Source: Ceratobasidium sp. AG-K (taxonomy: Eukaryota; Basidiomycota; Agaricomycetes; Cantharellales; Ceratobasidiaceae). Taken from it: a stretch of 64,000 nucleotides of DNA. The notes under the pieces are model-generated. The model was not told the origin of the DNA, did no database searches, and saw only the letters and a list, made by a program, of their open reading frames with translations. A program made the translations under genes and the position numbers. Shown here in pieces: positions 1-12,519 of this stretch. The DNA is taken from the NCBI GenBank assembly GCA_037039685.1, contig JAWNGF010000017.1, positions 248,001 to 312,000 of the forward strand, in the 5' to 3' direction. Positions within the stretch are counted from its first letter, which is position 1; each line of letters opens with the position of its first letter.

Positions 1-2606
1 TGCATGCTCAAACCTGCTTGTGAGGGCCGCAATGTCTTCAGAGCCGAGATGATACTCCGATGCGTGTAGAAGAAGGCCGAGTGATCCAAAGAAAGTAAAG
101 TACTCATCTATCCGATCATCGGACAAGGAGGCGTGGTATGTCATGGCCTCGATGGCTCGCTCCGCGCGTGCTGCAGGCCCCAGCGGCGGAGGATGCGTCC
201 AGCCGGGATAGTCAGATTGGGCGAGCGCAAGCGAGGTCAGTGGGACGGCAAGAAGTTTGGAGTTATTACTGGCATGTAGTAGACGCATTGCGTATGAGCG
301 CACCGCCGATGGTGCTCCGTGAACTAGCGAACACGAGAATAGCATTCCGGTACCGATAAGCAAAGACTTGAGCGAAGCTGGATGCAATACACTTGATTCC
401 TGACCAAAGAGGTCGAGAAGATCCATAGCAGGCCCTAACGCGGCAAGAATATATGTTTGGTCCTCGTAGCTCAGTGATTGAAGACAATGCGAGGCAGCCA
501 TACTCCCAACCCTTAGCGCAGAGAGGTTATACCGCGTTGGCGCAAATTCTTGCACTGCAAGGAGACATGCGACCTCCCTAGGTTATGGGAGATATGAAAC
601 CATGATCAGCTAAAACAGAACGGAAGTTGATTAAACTACGGCTGAGCCTCATACCTTTCCATGACCACCTGTAGGTTGCGTATCTTGCTTCTAAGATTAT
701 TTACGTCATTGTAGATTTCCTTCTCATTATCTGGATTGCTGATAGGAGGGTGCATCATGGTAAATCCCCGTGCATATAGTTCAGTGACTGTCTCGTAATT
801 TCCGTGATAGGTACTCCTAGCCACCAGCCGCTGGCACATCATTTTGTCTGCTTCGCATTTCTCCAAGGGACCCAGGGGTAGAGTCTCGCCTGCGCCAGCG
901 ATTGCTTGCAGTGCAATGTCCACTGATCGAGGGTCTTCACACTTTTCAATCAGCCAGCACAACGCTTGGGTCACGGTCAGGTCTAGTGCCCAGGCGGTCG
1001 GGCCACGGCCCGAGCTTCCAGATAAGGTATTCAAGAGCGACATGAGGAACCTTGAAGCTGTCGTAGTGTAGGGGCATAAGTGGTACAAGAAGGGTAGGAC
1101 AGTTGAGGCCGCATATACGCTCGTTGCCCCCGCTGTCACGGCCACGACGGGTATGGCTACACCAAGATGAAGCTCCCAGAGATATATGCAAAGACCGATA
1201 GCGAACAGTACTGCTTGTTGAGTGCTACATTAGTTAGGCGGGTAGTTCACGGTCAAATGAATACCCACAAAGAGCAAGGTGAATCAGTGATGGTAGAAAC
1301 ACCAGGACCTCGGGCATTTTCCAATGCTGAAGTGCATCCCATCGTTCCTGTCGCCTTTTTGCCTGTGCTCCTGGCTGACCAGTGCGCCCTGACATGAACT
1401 GATGACACCATTCCTTGGCGAGCATCGCAATCAATGACACTGCTACACTAATGCTGAGCGATAAAAACCAAAGAGTATTGATGCAGATGGCTGAATTACT
1501 GGCCGTAAATTGCTTGTTAGCCTGAGTCGAGAACGTCGATTCAGGCGGCGCGAGGGGTTGAGTGTTATTTGCGATGGCAAGCAATGTTTGCGATATGAGT
1601 GTCAAGGTCTGGGCGGAGCTTTCTCCTACGTCTTCTTGTAGTCTTTTTGCGCTCTCCATCACGAACCTTCGGGAAGAATGCTCTCAATAAATGAATATAG
1701 TGCCTGATAGATGACCAAACTTACGCAGTGGATATAGCGGAGAATAATGCAGCCTACAGTGCCTGTTAGTATCGTCATTTCCGCCAATCTTTGCATGCTC
1801 ACAAAAACTATGACCCGATAATTCGCTCGGTTAGTACCCGAGAGGGGTGACTTGGTTTTCACACTCACTCAGTATAACATCCAGCGATCTAATTTCCGAA
1901 AATACGCCATCAATATGTGCATATGTCAACCTGAATAACGCAACGCACTTGTTCCACTCCTCAACTTTCTCGGCGTCAAACCGGTCTGCTTCCTTGACAT
2001 ATGTTTTCCACACTCGAGCTTCTGGCTCCAGCTCCGCTCCGTACTCGTCGAACTCATTACGTGTTGCACTGCCCCCCTGTGAACAATGAGACTCAGCTCT
2101 TATGTTCCAACAATACTGGTGTCATTTACTGGTCCTGCTTCTAGGGGGGCCTTAGCGCCGATTTGGTGCCGGCCCGATAGTGTATGAGTCGGCACTTCGC
2201 TCTCTTTGGAAACCTTAGGTTCCTGGTATTCTTTAGCACGACTATCGGGGTTACTCGGAAAATGATGGTGCTTCACCACATTTACCGTCTTGGTTGAAGG
2301 ACCAGCAGTCGGGCCCCCTTCTTCTACCACTGAAGCAGGTTTTCTCTGTTTTTGGGAGTGATGCCCTGGAAGTATGATCATCCTAGCATCCAAGGTGCGT
2401 TGCGCGAGTCCTCGCTGGAAGGGTATGCGATGCTGTTGTATCTTGCGAAGTCTGAGGGCGGCTGGCAAGGGCTGTGTGCTGATCTCACGTGGCTTCGGAT
2501 TTATGATCTCGCCGTGACTGGACCCTAGGACTAGCGCTACTGGTACATGCTGGGATGCGGGAGCAAATCTTTCCATAAAATGAGATCCTGTGTGAGACTT
2601 TGCCAT
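1..2606 (-). CDS. DUF6535 multi-spanning membrane protein (3' end off left edge)
   Basis: Multi-exon gene read on the minus strand. Exons that join in frame are 2606-2130, 2076-1949, one starting at 1888, 1666-1269, 1210-655 and 577-1. The N-terminal exon is polar and proline-rich. The second exon carries the family motif around EARVWKTYVKEADRFD, followed after splicing by EEWNKSLDVIL. Next come a membrane segment ending WFLSLSISVAVSLIAMLAKEW, the HQFMSGRTGQPGAQAKRRQERWD loop (in two halves), LPSLIHLAL spliced to LLFAIGLCIYLWEL, and VYAASTVLPFL. This order is typical of DUF6535 proteins, which are greatly expanded in Rhizoctonia-like fungi and have no known function. The exons between about 1870 and 1667, which should encode the first membrane helix, could not be joined convincingly. 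The last 192 codons are open to the window edge. Membrane location is inferred from the hydrophobic segments. The family call is firm, the exact exon set is not. Confidence 0.8.
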
Positions 2607-2827
2607 TAGAGCCAGAGAACAGTAGGAAGGAATCGCGATATGGTATTACAATACTCAAATGTACCTACGTCTGGTTTTTCCTGTCAAGCAATGAGCAATT
2701 TGCATTATGCAAATGAACTATTGGGATCTCTATAACTTAGGCACTCACACCCAGGTTCCAATCAGCTGTGGAGCCAACATCACCGTTATATCCTCTTGGT
2801 CAAGGCCCAAATCAAATCTCATTATGT

Positions 2828-3112
2828 CTATTGACCTATGTCTAAATCTAAGGTATCTCTATCCAGGAAAACCCCAGCACTCTGAAGGATATTTAAAACG
2901 CAAGGCCAATGAGACCCAAAAAGTTGACACAAAGAACCAAGATGAACCTGAGCAAACAACGACACACCAAGTTTCACAACGATCTTGGCAACAAGCTTGA
3001 TAATACCCTCAGTGCATACACCAAGGTTGGTGAGCAGGAGGTTGAGGCAGATGTCAATCTTGGCAAAGATTGTAAGTAAAACAAGAATGCCAAACTTGGC
3101 AACAAGGGAAAA
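2828..3112 (-). pseudogene. Relic third exon of the hydrophobic secreted-protein family
   Basis: The minus strand reads VAKFGILVLLTIFAKIDICL, then NLLLTNLGVCTEGI and KLGVSLFAQVHLG. This is nearly the same as the last exon of the three intact genes at 11.7, 16.0 and 18.6 kb, including the DICL and GVC cysteines. No signal-peptide exon and no second exon are present upstream at 3.1-3.6 kb. The C-terminal LCLNVLGLIG is garbled and the frame runs on into unrelated sequence. It is a dispersed, dead copy about 9 kb from the living array. Confidence 0.75.
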
Positions 3113-6100
3113 GCTGCTATTATAGACCAGGCTCAAAGTTGAGAACACTGTTCATATCCTGATCTATGTTTATTTATCTGGTATTACATCATCCAGATGC
3201 GTTATATGTATGATCAACAAGGCAAGTGGGTATCCATTGCAATCAAACCAGCTGAGCATGCTAGATATGGATCTGGATGTCTGTTGCGAGAGGCCAATGA
3301 ATAGCAGAGCTACAGAAATCAAATTGGGAACACGCGAAAGACAACTCTCACCTCAAGGGAATGATTGGCCAAAATCAAAAGTCAAGTAAATGTGGGTCAA
3401 GCACCATGGTTTATGGCAGTAAATATCATGTAAGCAATTCCCATGCTTCTTCTGACCCTAATGTTGATCCCCCACATCTTGGTGGACTTGAGCTACATCG
3501 ACCCGTTTCTCACTTGACTTGAGCTATAAGCCTCTGCCAAAGCTCAAGCTCCTATAGTGCCTAGGGCTATGGCTCCCGGTCTTTGTTTTTTGCCACAGCC
3601 TGTTGCTCAGGATCACTGTGACATGCTTTCCTCAAGGTGAATGGTTCAGTATCAACCAAGCGATCTCAGCTGGATCCGCAACCTGCCAGTATGGTATTCC
3701 CACCATCTCACTACATCTCTCCTCCCTGCAAGCCATAACTTGGCCAGGCAAAGGGAGCCAGAAGCTCAGTGGCCCCCAAAAAGAAAAAACCAACCTTCTT
3801 GACACATCAGTCCAGGATGAAACCGGGCGGTGGTTATCATCCCTTGACAGCCTTCAAGACGACAGCAGTCTGTTGACTCATTTTATTTTGATGCATTGGA
3901 AGGCGGAAATGCCAGGGATCAGGTTGTATCAGATGGAATGTTGGCTATCTATCGACCTCAGTGCATTGGTTCTGCCTAAGTGTAACTCACTCATCCTGTG
4001 CCTCTATTGATCTGTGGCTAACATTAGTCCCCACCTCCTGCCAGTTACAAACCCTGCCTATCTCACTGCCTGTCTACAAGTAACCCACCAAGCTTCTGTC
4101 ACAAACACACTGCAGTCTCCCAATTATATGCCCATTGGACTTTTGTCCTGCCCTGTCTCCGCCTCAGAATGGTACTGAATAACAACTCCAGTGTGTAGCC
4201 AAACAACCATTGACCCCTTGAGCACACATCCAGTCCACATCTCCCACCTGCTCCACATCTGTCTTGGCCTTCCACTTCTACTTGGCACAATCGTATTGTG
4301 TTTACAGGGTCTACAGTCACACAGGCCAACTAATTTGACGCCACCGAGATGATGGTGGAAGATTCAGTTACACAGTGTGGCATCCACCTTGAAGGTTCAA
4401 GGTATTACAAGAACATATTGCATTGTTCCAGTGGACAGCTTGCAGAATGTCTTTGGCAACCCTGGGCTGGAATGTATTGCTTCAACACTGTGGTGTTTCA
4501 AGACAAACTATGTTTGCAGCCCCACTTTGTAAGTTAATGGTTTCAATGTCCCTGCCAACTCTGGAGAATACTCATGTGTCTATCAGCAGGGACAAGGTCT
4601 GGAATTGACAGGAATGCGTTTGAGGAAAGAGCCACCTGCATGGAATGACAGAAAATAATGCAACTACACTTCCCCTACAACAATTCAATCCTACCAGGTC
4701 ATCAACTTGTGATGGCTCTAATGTTTTTGGAGCAAGGGCGGGCATGGGTCTATTTAAGTGCGTCAATCCTGACTCCATGACCATTTTTGCACATTTGTTG
4801 GCCCGGACCGGCAGGCAGACATGCATATCCTGCAGTTGATCCTGTGGGTGCAAAGGTAGCCAGATTGAGGTCATGGGATTCCATAAGAATTGGAGGGCCC
4901 AGTGGTTTTGGAAAAGCCATGACATGAACATTAAGAACATGGTCCTCAACTGCACTGCCATGGTTCAGGGCCCCCACATATTCAGTATGTCCAATTGGCT
5001 GGCACCAGTAGAATCACAGCCTCATCATACATTCTGGCAATGTGAATGCAAGTGGAGCTGGTTTTAAGGTAGAATGTGTTTGATCTGGTCGAACAACGGA
5101 GAAACCAGCGATCATAGGCAAGGACAGGATGGACCTGCCATGGACCCTGAGTGGATCAGAACACCACCTCAAATCCTCAATGATACTTGGAACTCTCCTT
5201 GACAATTCCTGTCTCGGTCTCACCATGGGTCGATGGCATAACTGATGCTTGAAATTTTTTGCACTCGAAAGGATTATCATGGCTTGCACAAGACACACTC
5301 AATATGGGAGTGTCAAAATATTATGTAGGTATGTCCACCACCCATATGCCTGCTCTAACTTGTGAGTAGTTGAGTGATGTCTGGGCTTGTACATTATAAC
5401 CATAAATAATATCACTGTTATTTTCTGACTGAGATTTGATTGTATCAATCCAAGAGGACATCAAGCTTGCCTGGGAGTCACACGTGAGCAACACCTACCA
5501 ATTTTGGGTTCATATGCTGAAGCCAATCTAGGGTCTCAATCCAGCTGGTTTGTTGTCTTTTTCACTCACATCTTGTGAAAGATAAATACACTGCTGATAT
5601 TTGTGTTGGCATCGGAGTCCTATGTTTGCTTGTTTCTGGCGAGTTCAAGTTGGCAACAAGCTGCAAGCAACACAGCGCTGTTACGCTATATGTTGCTACA
5701 CTTTGACATATTCCTGTACTCAAGCATACATGTATACAGCAACCGTTTGTGGTCGTTCTGGGAAAGGCGGGAAAGAATATGAAGTTAGTTTTAACCTATC
5801 CTGTAGAGATTGCCGTTCCTGCGTAAGTGCCACCGTTCTTCAATGAGCTGACCACGCATGAAGACCGACTCACTACAAGGAAAGTGGGAGAAGCAGCATT
5901 GGTGGAGTAATATAACATTGGTTCCAATCGGAAAATTGCATTTGTAGCTAATGATAAAATTGGACAGACTTGAGCTTTGACAATTAAAAATACAGGAAAC
6001 TACAAATAGTTGCATTCACAGGTGAGTATCACTACTGGCACTAACAAACTTGCAATGACTTGCTATCCGAGCACTATGTATGAGATGTAAATCAGCTGGC

Positions 6101-6150
6101 AACAGGACCCAAGGTTGGATGGCTCACTCGGACTGAAAGCTATCTTCTGT
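3113..6150. other. About 3 kb without a recognisable gene
   Basis: Several ORFs of 60-135 codons occur on both strands, the longest at 3603-4010 (+). None shows a known motif, a plausible exon chain or a conserved composition, and the two strands overlap freely. The sequence looks like old, decayed repeat or intergenic DNA. No terminal repeats, tRNA or satellite structure were seen. Confidence 0.5.
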
Positions 6151-6156
6151 TAAACT

Positions 6157-7777
6157 TCAACCGTGCAAGAGTTGACCCAGGTGCAAGAATAAATACTTCA
6201 TCCCTTTTCTCCTGCAACTAATCAGTTCCTTGAGCAACAGGATTGGACTACTCTCAAACTTGCAGATGCCATACTCCTGGAGGACGTCAACTAGAATTTT
6301 GCGATCCGTGGGATTCACAAAACCATCTGGGTCTGTTGTAATGCCATATTCCTCAAGTTCTTCCTTTTGGTTGCAGATGCCAAGCATTGCACACAGCCAG
6401 GTATAGTCTTGATAGCTGGAGAAATATAGCTGACCAGCAAAAAGGCCAAGCTGGAGTCGCGTAGTAGGCACCATAGGTCAAGTTATGGGACATGATCGAG
6501 TGGGAATTGAATAAAAATCGAGTTCTGAAAAGGTAGGCATGGACTGGGTCACGTGAGGGGCATAGATATGAAGCAACACGCAGCTATTGCTTTCCCGGAT
6601 TTGTGGAAGAAGCTCGTTGACCTTGTACGGGCTCAAAACCACTCAAACTCCATTGGCTCCTTGAACGACCCAGTTAACCGGGTGCATATAGTCATTCAGC
6701 AGGCAAGCTGGTGGGGGTTCCAATGTGCAGGAAAAGTCTGCGGACGCAAAGAGGGTTCTTGACCATCCATTGAGGGGATCCTGGCTCATAGAAATTAGAG
6801 GTTGGAAGAGGTGCTTGATCCCAGGAGACCTTGGTTGCATGCAACCAGTTTGTATGAAAGATTTCACATCTGGATGTACTTGATGTCCTGCGGGTTCTTC
6901 TCTCGTCAGGCGTGCTATTTGGTGTTCTTGTTCCATCTTGTGATCTACTTCTTGCCTCAACTCTTCATTCATTCTTGAGTCCTTGAGTTTGTTGAATCCT
7001 AGAAGTGCAAGACGTTCACAGAAACCTGGGATATTGTAGGCCAGTACTGTAAAATCACTAATGGATGGTTCAGGAGTGGGAGACAGCACGCCGTATAACT
7101 CTTCAAGGCTACAAGCCTCAGGCTTCATCCAGCCCACTTTCAGGTTGGAGATGTCCTTGGTTTGATTGTATAATTGCTGAGCCTCTTCCCGTTGATTATA
7201 CTCAACACCCTGCTGTGCCCATGCAGTAATGTGGGTTTGAAGCTCTCCGCAGGTTGCTTGCGTGACCCAGTGCAGTACGTCCACTGCATCCACGATGTTG
7301 TCCGTCATAGGTATGGAACCGGCTAACCGGATCTGGGTGTCAACTTCAGGCGGAGCAGCAAACATTATGGTGTGTCTGTGTCCTAGTTGTCGCATTCTCA
7401 TGCAGCCTAAGAAACAGTGAGTATGCCTGTGAAAGCTTCCTGCCCTGAGATATGCACTCACCTTGCAACAACTTATCCTTTGTAACCCTGGGACCAAGCG
7501 TCACAAGGGCTTGGAATCCCAGAGGGACCTTCAGGTCAGTACCACACGTATGACCGTCATCAAGAGAGATGATGCATTTGTCCAGTTGCTGAGAATAAGG
7601 TGACGAGTAGAACGGAGAAGGCGTGCCACTTCGTGACAGGACAAACAGCTCGTCGTGACCATTAAAGTATACTGCTGCTTCAATCCTTGAGCTCGAAGTC
7701 AAGTTGAGCCAGGATCGTGCCAAATGCTCGTTCTGTAGCTCAAGCATTTGTGCACCGACGTCCAACAACACCCTCAC
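6157..7777 (-). pseudogene. DUF3638/DUF3645-type large protein, C-terminal fragment with two in-frame stops
   Basis: The fragment reads in order DELFVLSRSG, QQLDKCIISLDDGHTCGTDL, KVPLGFQALVTLGPRVTKDK, then across a well-formed intron (about 7408-7462) to GCMRMRQLGHRHTIMFAAPP. It continues with HITAWAQQGVEYNQR and, near the end, LQLGLFAGQLYF and GFVNPTDRK. This matches the C-terminal region of the very large (about 3000-residue) DUF3638-type proteins of agaricomycetes, whose function is unknown. Two in-frame TGA codons interrupt it: 6643-6645, just before VVLSPYKVNELLPQI, and about 6475-6477, just before the LQLGLFAGQLYF block. The family's main N-terminal part is absent, because upstream sequence is unrelated. 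With roughly 540 of about 3000 residues and two stops, this is a truncated pseudogene. Confidence 0.78.
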
Positions 7778-7799
7778 TGCTGGTTCCTTGTGTAATCAT

Positions 7800-8360
7800 T
7801 TCCAAGTATAGTAGTTAATAGATTCAGATTGCAATCTAATTATTCAGTAAAACATCTAACCACATGATTGAACTCGCTTAAATTGAGGGTTACATTGCAT
7901 CATTTACTTAATTCCTGGTTACTGTGAAGGCAAGAGTATCAATATTGCTTGATACATGAGTGTTTTCCCGAAGCCTCCCTTGCACATGGTTGTGACAAAA
8001 AATAGAATGTGTACATAATTTTGTTACATTATGTGGTGCGGCAGCATAGGTGCGAGAGAAAAGCCAGCGTACAGAATGATAGAATAGTGGTACATGAACT
8101 GAAATAGAACAACAGTCAAGTACAGATGAACACGGGAACTTTGTTCTGTGGAAGAATAAAGCAAGATGTCAGAGGCGGAGAATTTTACACCAAGGAAATA
8201 CAGACAAATGGAGCAGATACAACTCCCGAGACAATATAGTACAAGTACATTCACAACTCGCTTCCACCATAGGTAGCTAGTGGGAAGGCCCTTGGTTCGA
8301 ATCCCCTGTGCTTCTATGGAGGCCATATGTTAACTGATTATGGTCCTGCTATCTAGAGCT
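7800..8360. other. Non-coding stretch holding a tRNA-like scrap
   Basis: No convincing coding sequence. The ORF at 8024-8326 (-) is hydrophobic but overlaps a tRNA-like segment and has no exon partners. At 8256-8316 (+) there is an exact polymerase III B-box sequence, GGTTCGAATCC, preceded closely by an A-box-like TAGCTAGTGG. Both are enclosed by a 9-bp stem with one mismatch (CCACCATAG against CTATGGAGG). The A and B boxes are only about 14 bases apart, so this is not a working tRNA. Confidence 0.4.
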
Positions 8361-8366
8361 ACTCAC

Positions 8367-8594
8367 GATGGTCCCTGTGTTTGAGATGGAGCAGGGGTAT
8401 TGCCGTTAGCCACTGTATTCGGCTGCTGCTGATTGCTGTGAATCAGGGTTGAGTAAACTCTGCACTAAGTTGTCATGCATTGTAGTTGCATGCACTTACG
8501 TCTGCGTCTGAGCCTCTTGTTGCTCGAGGTCGGGCTCGATTGGAATGCTACTGAGGCCGCAAAGGGCGTTCAGGAGTGAGATTTGATTAGCCAT
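8367..8594 (-). CDS. Two orphan 5' exons of an unidentified gene
   Basis: Exon 1 (8594-8500) begins with ATG and reads MANQISLLNALCGLSSIPIE, then a Glu/Gln-rich tail. A GTAAGT donor leads to an acceptor at 8436, and exon 2 (8435-8367) continues in frame with a Gln/Asn/Pro/Thr-rich stretch ending GNTPAPSQTQGPS before a good GTGAGT donor. Together they give 54 codons of low-complexity N-terminal sequence. No following exon was found: downstream lie a tRNA-like scrap and then the DUF3638 pseudogene. It may be the surviving head of a gene cut by an insertion, or the head of that pseudogene's replaced N-terminus. The product was not recognised. Confidence 0.4.
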
Positions 8595-8599
8595 TGTTA

Positions 8600-11500
8600 A
8601 AAAGCGCTTGTCCAAGTGGCAAGTTCGATGGGAAGTGAGGCTTGTGTATAATGTGTGGGGAGAGGATGGTAGGCATGTACGAACATCTTATACCACTGAC
8701 TGGATTGTGAGATATCACGAGACAAACTTGTTCAGCTCACCTACCAATTACCTCAGCTCTGACGACTCGCCGAATAGAAGAGAGTGCCAAGACACGATGG
8801 AGGAGCTCGTAATACAAACAACAATGCCTTGCGCTTCCCGAGGCTCAATTCACGATTTCCGGCTACCTTTCTCAACGGAACTGGGACCTTGCTCGGTTGG
8901 AACACCAAGCTTTATTTCATTAGTCTAGCTAAGTTAATTCTGACGCTCGATCAACCCCCAACTTCGTCGAGAAGCAATTCATTATAGGGTCTGATCGCCT
9001 CGACCCCGCCCTCTTCTTGACTAACCTCCGAGCTTGGAAAATCTAGATCCCAGAAGCATGTATTGCCCTACTTCATTGACCATCCCCAGAGTGAACCATG
9101 TGCGCGTGCCGCCCGAGTTCGTCTCTGGGAAAAGCCGGGCTCCAGTGCCAAACCGGCAAGGGCCGCATCCCGAGTCTGGCGGATCGAGAAGGCAATTCTA
9201 TACAGATTCAACGCCGTCTATAAGGTTAGTCATCCTAACTCTAATTCTTGCTACGGGTTAGCCTTTATTTGGTCAATTGATTGTTGTGGTTGATGCTGCG
9301 ATGGGGGCGGGCGTTGATCTACAGCCCGCCTCGCCACCAGAGGAACGCTTCAAATAGGTTTTATTAATAAAACCTTGGCATGGCTCTAATGGACGAAGTG
9401 CTCGGAGGTGGGCCGCTTGCACAGGATCTATACAAGCGCTTAAGCGGTGTCATCATAACTTTCAGTTCACGCTTTGATAGAGTCTAAAGAGATAATGGAA
9501 GTGCTGGATCAACCGGACCAAATAAATAGAGCGAGAAGACATTCGGACTCACCTTGCAATGGTTCGACCGTGTGGCGAATCCCGCGTTGGATGTCTGGCG
9601 GGACACACCTCGGGATAGCCGCGTGGCAACAGCGGCGCAGAGTCGAAAAAAACCGGTATCCACACACACAACTAGAAGCGGTATACTGGCGTGGTTTTTG
9701 CAACTAGAACGAATTGGGCGAGAGTCGAGTGGTGTATGTGTTTATGGAATTTAATGATGCAGCCCAGATACAGAAGATCGACGCTGAGATCAGGCGAGTC
9801 TGGACTGTTCCTCAGAGTGGCGCTAATGATCACGTAAGCCCATCTTTTTACCTCCTCGGCGCGTCGATCGCGATCGTGGTCCTTGGAGTGTGCCACACCC
9901 TACCCCCCTATTTTCTGTACGCTTGGAATTATGCTCTCCATTCCTTTCAGTACTATTGCGTCACCCTGGTATTCTCGCCTGCCGACGAAGTGCGTCGTTC
10001 CGACACGCGTTTTTCCTGCCTTGTTGGAAACTTTCCCGAACAAGTGTGGCCTCAGAGACAATACTTCGGGCACTCATATCACGACGGTTTGGCTACGTCT
10101 ATCCTATCCATTCTCACGAAGCTCTGGCTCCATAATCTCGTCGTTGTGAGAAATATATTTTGGATTCAGGAGATGCCCACGAACCGAGACTTGCGTAGCC
10201 CTCGTTATCCACAATCGCGTCGCCACAAGCTAAGAGGCCCCCCAGCCAACCACCCCTGGTCCCCTCTCGCCAGGTTTTTCGCCTCGCAATCTTCGCTCAC
10301 AGGCCCTCAGCCGACCACCGGCGCCTCAAAGAAGCGAGAGCGCATCCCCCCTGGAGCCCATTGGTCCGGTCTAGCTTCATTAGGTGCAGGGAAGGACACC
10401 TTGGCGCTCGTGAGGTAAATTCACACCATCGATCGAGACGGGTTGGCTTAACCCGTAAACGGGCTTCGGGAAGTGCTGGAGGTGGAAGGTAAGGGGAAAA
10501 TAATTCTCGTGACTCAGTTCAGCGAAGTTTCTTCCAACGGAGAATAGGAATACGCAGGCATCGAACTTGCTAGTCCCTCTCAAATCATCCGAGCCCCTCT
10601 GATACCTATAACATCCTCAATCCATCGCGTCAAGTTCTCCGGACAAAGTCTGCAACGAACTTATACTTCCTGAGGTTGACTCCGTTGGCTTTGGGCTGGG
10701 TGACCGGGTCCGAGCTGACTGGCTAAATCATACCGCCTAGACAATTCGTCTCACTTCAACTTCGGGCAGAGACAGAGGGCGGGCCGGGCGAGTGAGGTGG
10801 AGCGGGGTGGAGCATATGTCTCATCACCTCGTCGGTCGCTGATAACGCAGGTACGTCTCAACGGTACAAACACGTTGTGCATACACGGCCAACCGTACTG
10901 TCGGTCACGTGTATAACAGTATCTACCACCGAAATGACACAATTAAATACATGCTTATTTTCTCGGCAACTGTATCTTGTGAGAAAGGAAACGTGGTTCC
11001 ACGCTAAGTTACAAGAGTACATCGTGTGACAAACCACAAGCCACTTGTCAATTATCGTGACTCGTCGGAAACAAACACGAGGTTCAAAACTGAAGAGGTT
11101 AGTGGGTCCCAGTTAATGGGAAGATAAGAATTCAGAATACGCTCCAAAACGGCCCATACAACCCGAGGAGTCCCCCAACGCGAACGGGTTGCGAGTATCC
11201 GGCGAAATATCGAATAGCAGTGAAGCGGTCATGGGGTTGCTCTCATCCTCTAGTCATTGGCACCAATCAAATGGAACGAAGAAGCCTGTGACAGCTCAAA
11301 AGAGCCCATTGATGGGAACCACATGCTTTGTCCAATCAGGATCTTTGGCGAGGACCAGTTCAAAGTCAGAGCATAGAATTAGGCGTGAGGGGACCAACAC
11401 AAATCGGCAGCTGTGGACCCAAAGAAGGCGTGGTACGCTGAGAACAGTGAGTGAGAGGGATATGAGACAGGACGTAATAAAAATAAGCGTCGAGCTTAGT

Positions 11501-11700
11501 GTTTAACGTCTGTAGCGTTACGACTGATCAGTGAGAACTTCCATAAAATAGCAATGTGCGCATTGACCCGCCGCACGCTGGGAGGTGGTTGATAGAAACA
11601 AGCACAGTGAACTCACATAGATTGAGAGATGAATAACGAATAATATTCTAGCCTATAAGCAACGGGTCTATCTAAGTCTAGAGCGTAAAGTGCCATAAAA
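8600..11700. other. About 3 kb with no supportable gene
   Basis: The longest ORF (9714-10418, +) lacks a recognisable domain and an early ATG, and has several equally long rivals in other frames. A stretch at 9040-9225 (+) reads like protein (HVLPYFIDHPQSEP) and ends at a GT donor, but no partner exons were found. No repeats, RNA genes or transposon ends were identified. Confidence 0.45.
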
Positions 11701-11721
11701 AGTCCAATCCAGTGCTAAGAC

Positions 11722-12403
11722 TTAGGGAGAAACCCCGATAAGACCAAGAACGTTGAGGCACAAGCCAAGGTGAACCTGGGCAAATACCGAAACACCGAGT
11801 TTGGCGACAATCTGAGCAACAAGCACGATGATGCCTTCGACGCATACACCGAGGTTGGTAAGGAGGAGGTTGAGGCAGATATCGATCTTGGCCAGGAGGG
11901 TGAGGACAACCAGGATGCCGAACTTGGCAATGACCGAGATACAGGCCTGGACGATAACCTAGAGTTGAAAGCGACATGAGTGATAGTAGGAAAACAGAGG
12001 AGGAAGGACACGAACGGTAATGATAGCAGCGACTTCGACAGCAATATCAGCCTTGACAGCGGCGTCAAGATCAATGTTTGCGCCGAGAGCAGCAATTGCG
12101 TTGGCACAGGCAGTAACATCGGTGACCAAGACGTCAACCTTGGCAGCGAGGCCGACAACCGTGGTGGCGCCAACTACGAGGTTATCATGAGTATAAACAG
12201 CCAGGCAGTATTGGGAAAGGCTTACCAATTTCTTTGGCTTCGAAATCAACCTTGGCTTTGAGTTCCACAAGCAGACCAACCAGACCGTCATGAGTAGGAG
12301 CGACCGCGCTGGAATCGTACGCCGGGGTGGGTGCCGCGTAAGCAAATAGGCTCAAAGAGAGCACGAAGAAGATAACGCTGGTGAGGCGGCTGAAAGCGAG
12401 CAT
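11722..12403 (-). CDS. Small hydrophobic secreted protein, paralogue A (190 aa)
   Basis: Three exons: 12403-12226, 12173-12016 and 11958-11722, with standard GT-AG introns of 52 and 57 bases, joining to 190 residues. Residues 1-24 form a signal peptide (MLAFSRLTSVIFFVLSLSLF then AYAA, with cleavage expected after AYA). The mature protein is unusually rich in Ala, Val, Leu and Ile and is built of amphipathic or hydrophobic helices. It has cysteines in TACANA, ACIS, DICL, GVC and LGLCL, all kept in the two paralogues. The exon sizes of 158 and 237 nt are identical in all three copies. The function is unknown. The size, the secretion signal and the helical hydrophobic body would fit a surface-active or wall-associated protein, but no family name can be assigned from sequence alone. 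The frame is intact, so it is probably expressed. Confidence 0.88.
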
Positions 12404-12497
12404 AGCGATTAGAGATGGAAGGAGTGTGGTGAAAAGAGTGGATTGGGTGGTGGAGTATTGAAGAGCTGGTGAGACATCTGCCGCTGGAGGCGGGGCT

Positions 12498-12504
12498 TTT
12501 ATAA
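12498..12504 (-). promoter_or_regulatory. TATA box of secreted paralogue A
   Basis: TATAAAA on the minus strand, about 95 bases before the ATG at 12403. Paralogues B and C keep a TATAAA at nearly the same distance. Confidence 0.6.
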
Positions 12505-12519
12505 ATGCGTTGGCTTGGT

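Noticed and set aside
2707..3000. 97-codon plus-strand ORF
   Set aside because: It is antisense to the relic exon of the secreted family and has no features of its own.
9714..10418. 234-codon plus-strand ORF
   Set aside because: No ATG at its start, no domain, equally long overlapping frames, and composition like non-coding DNA.
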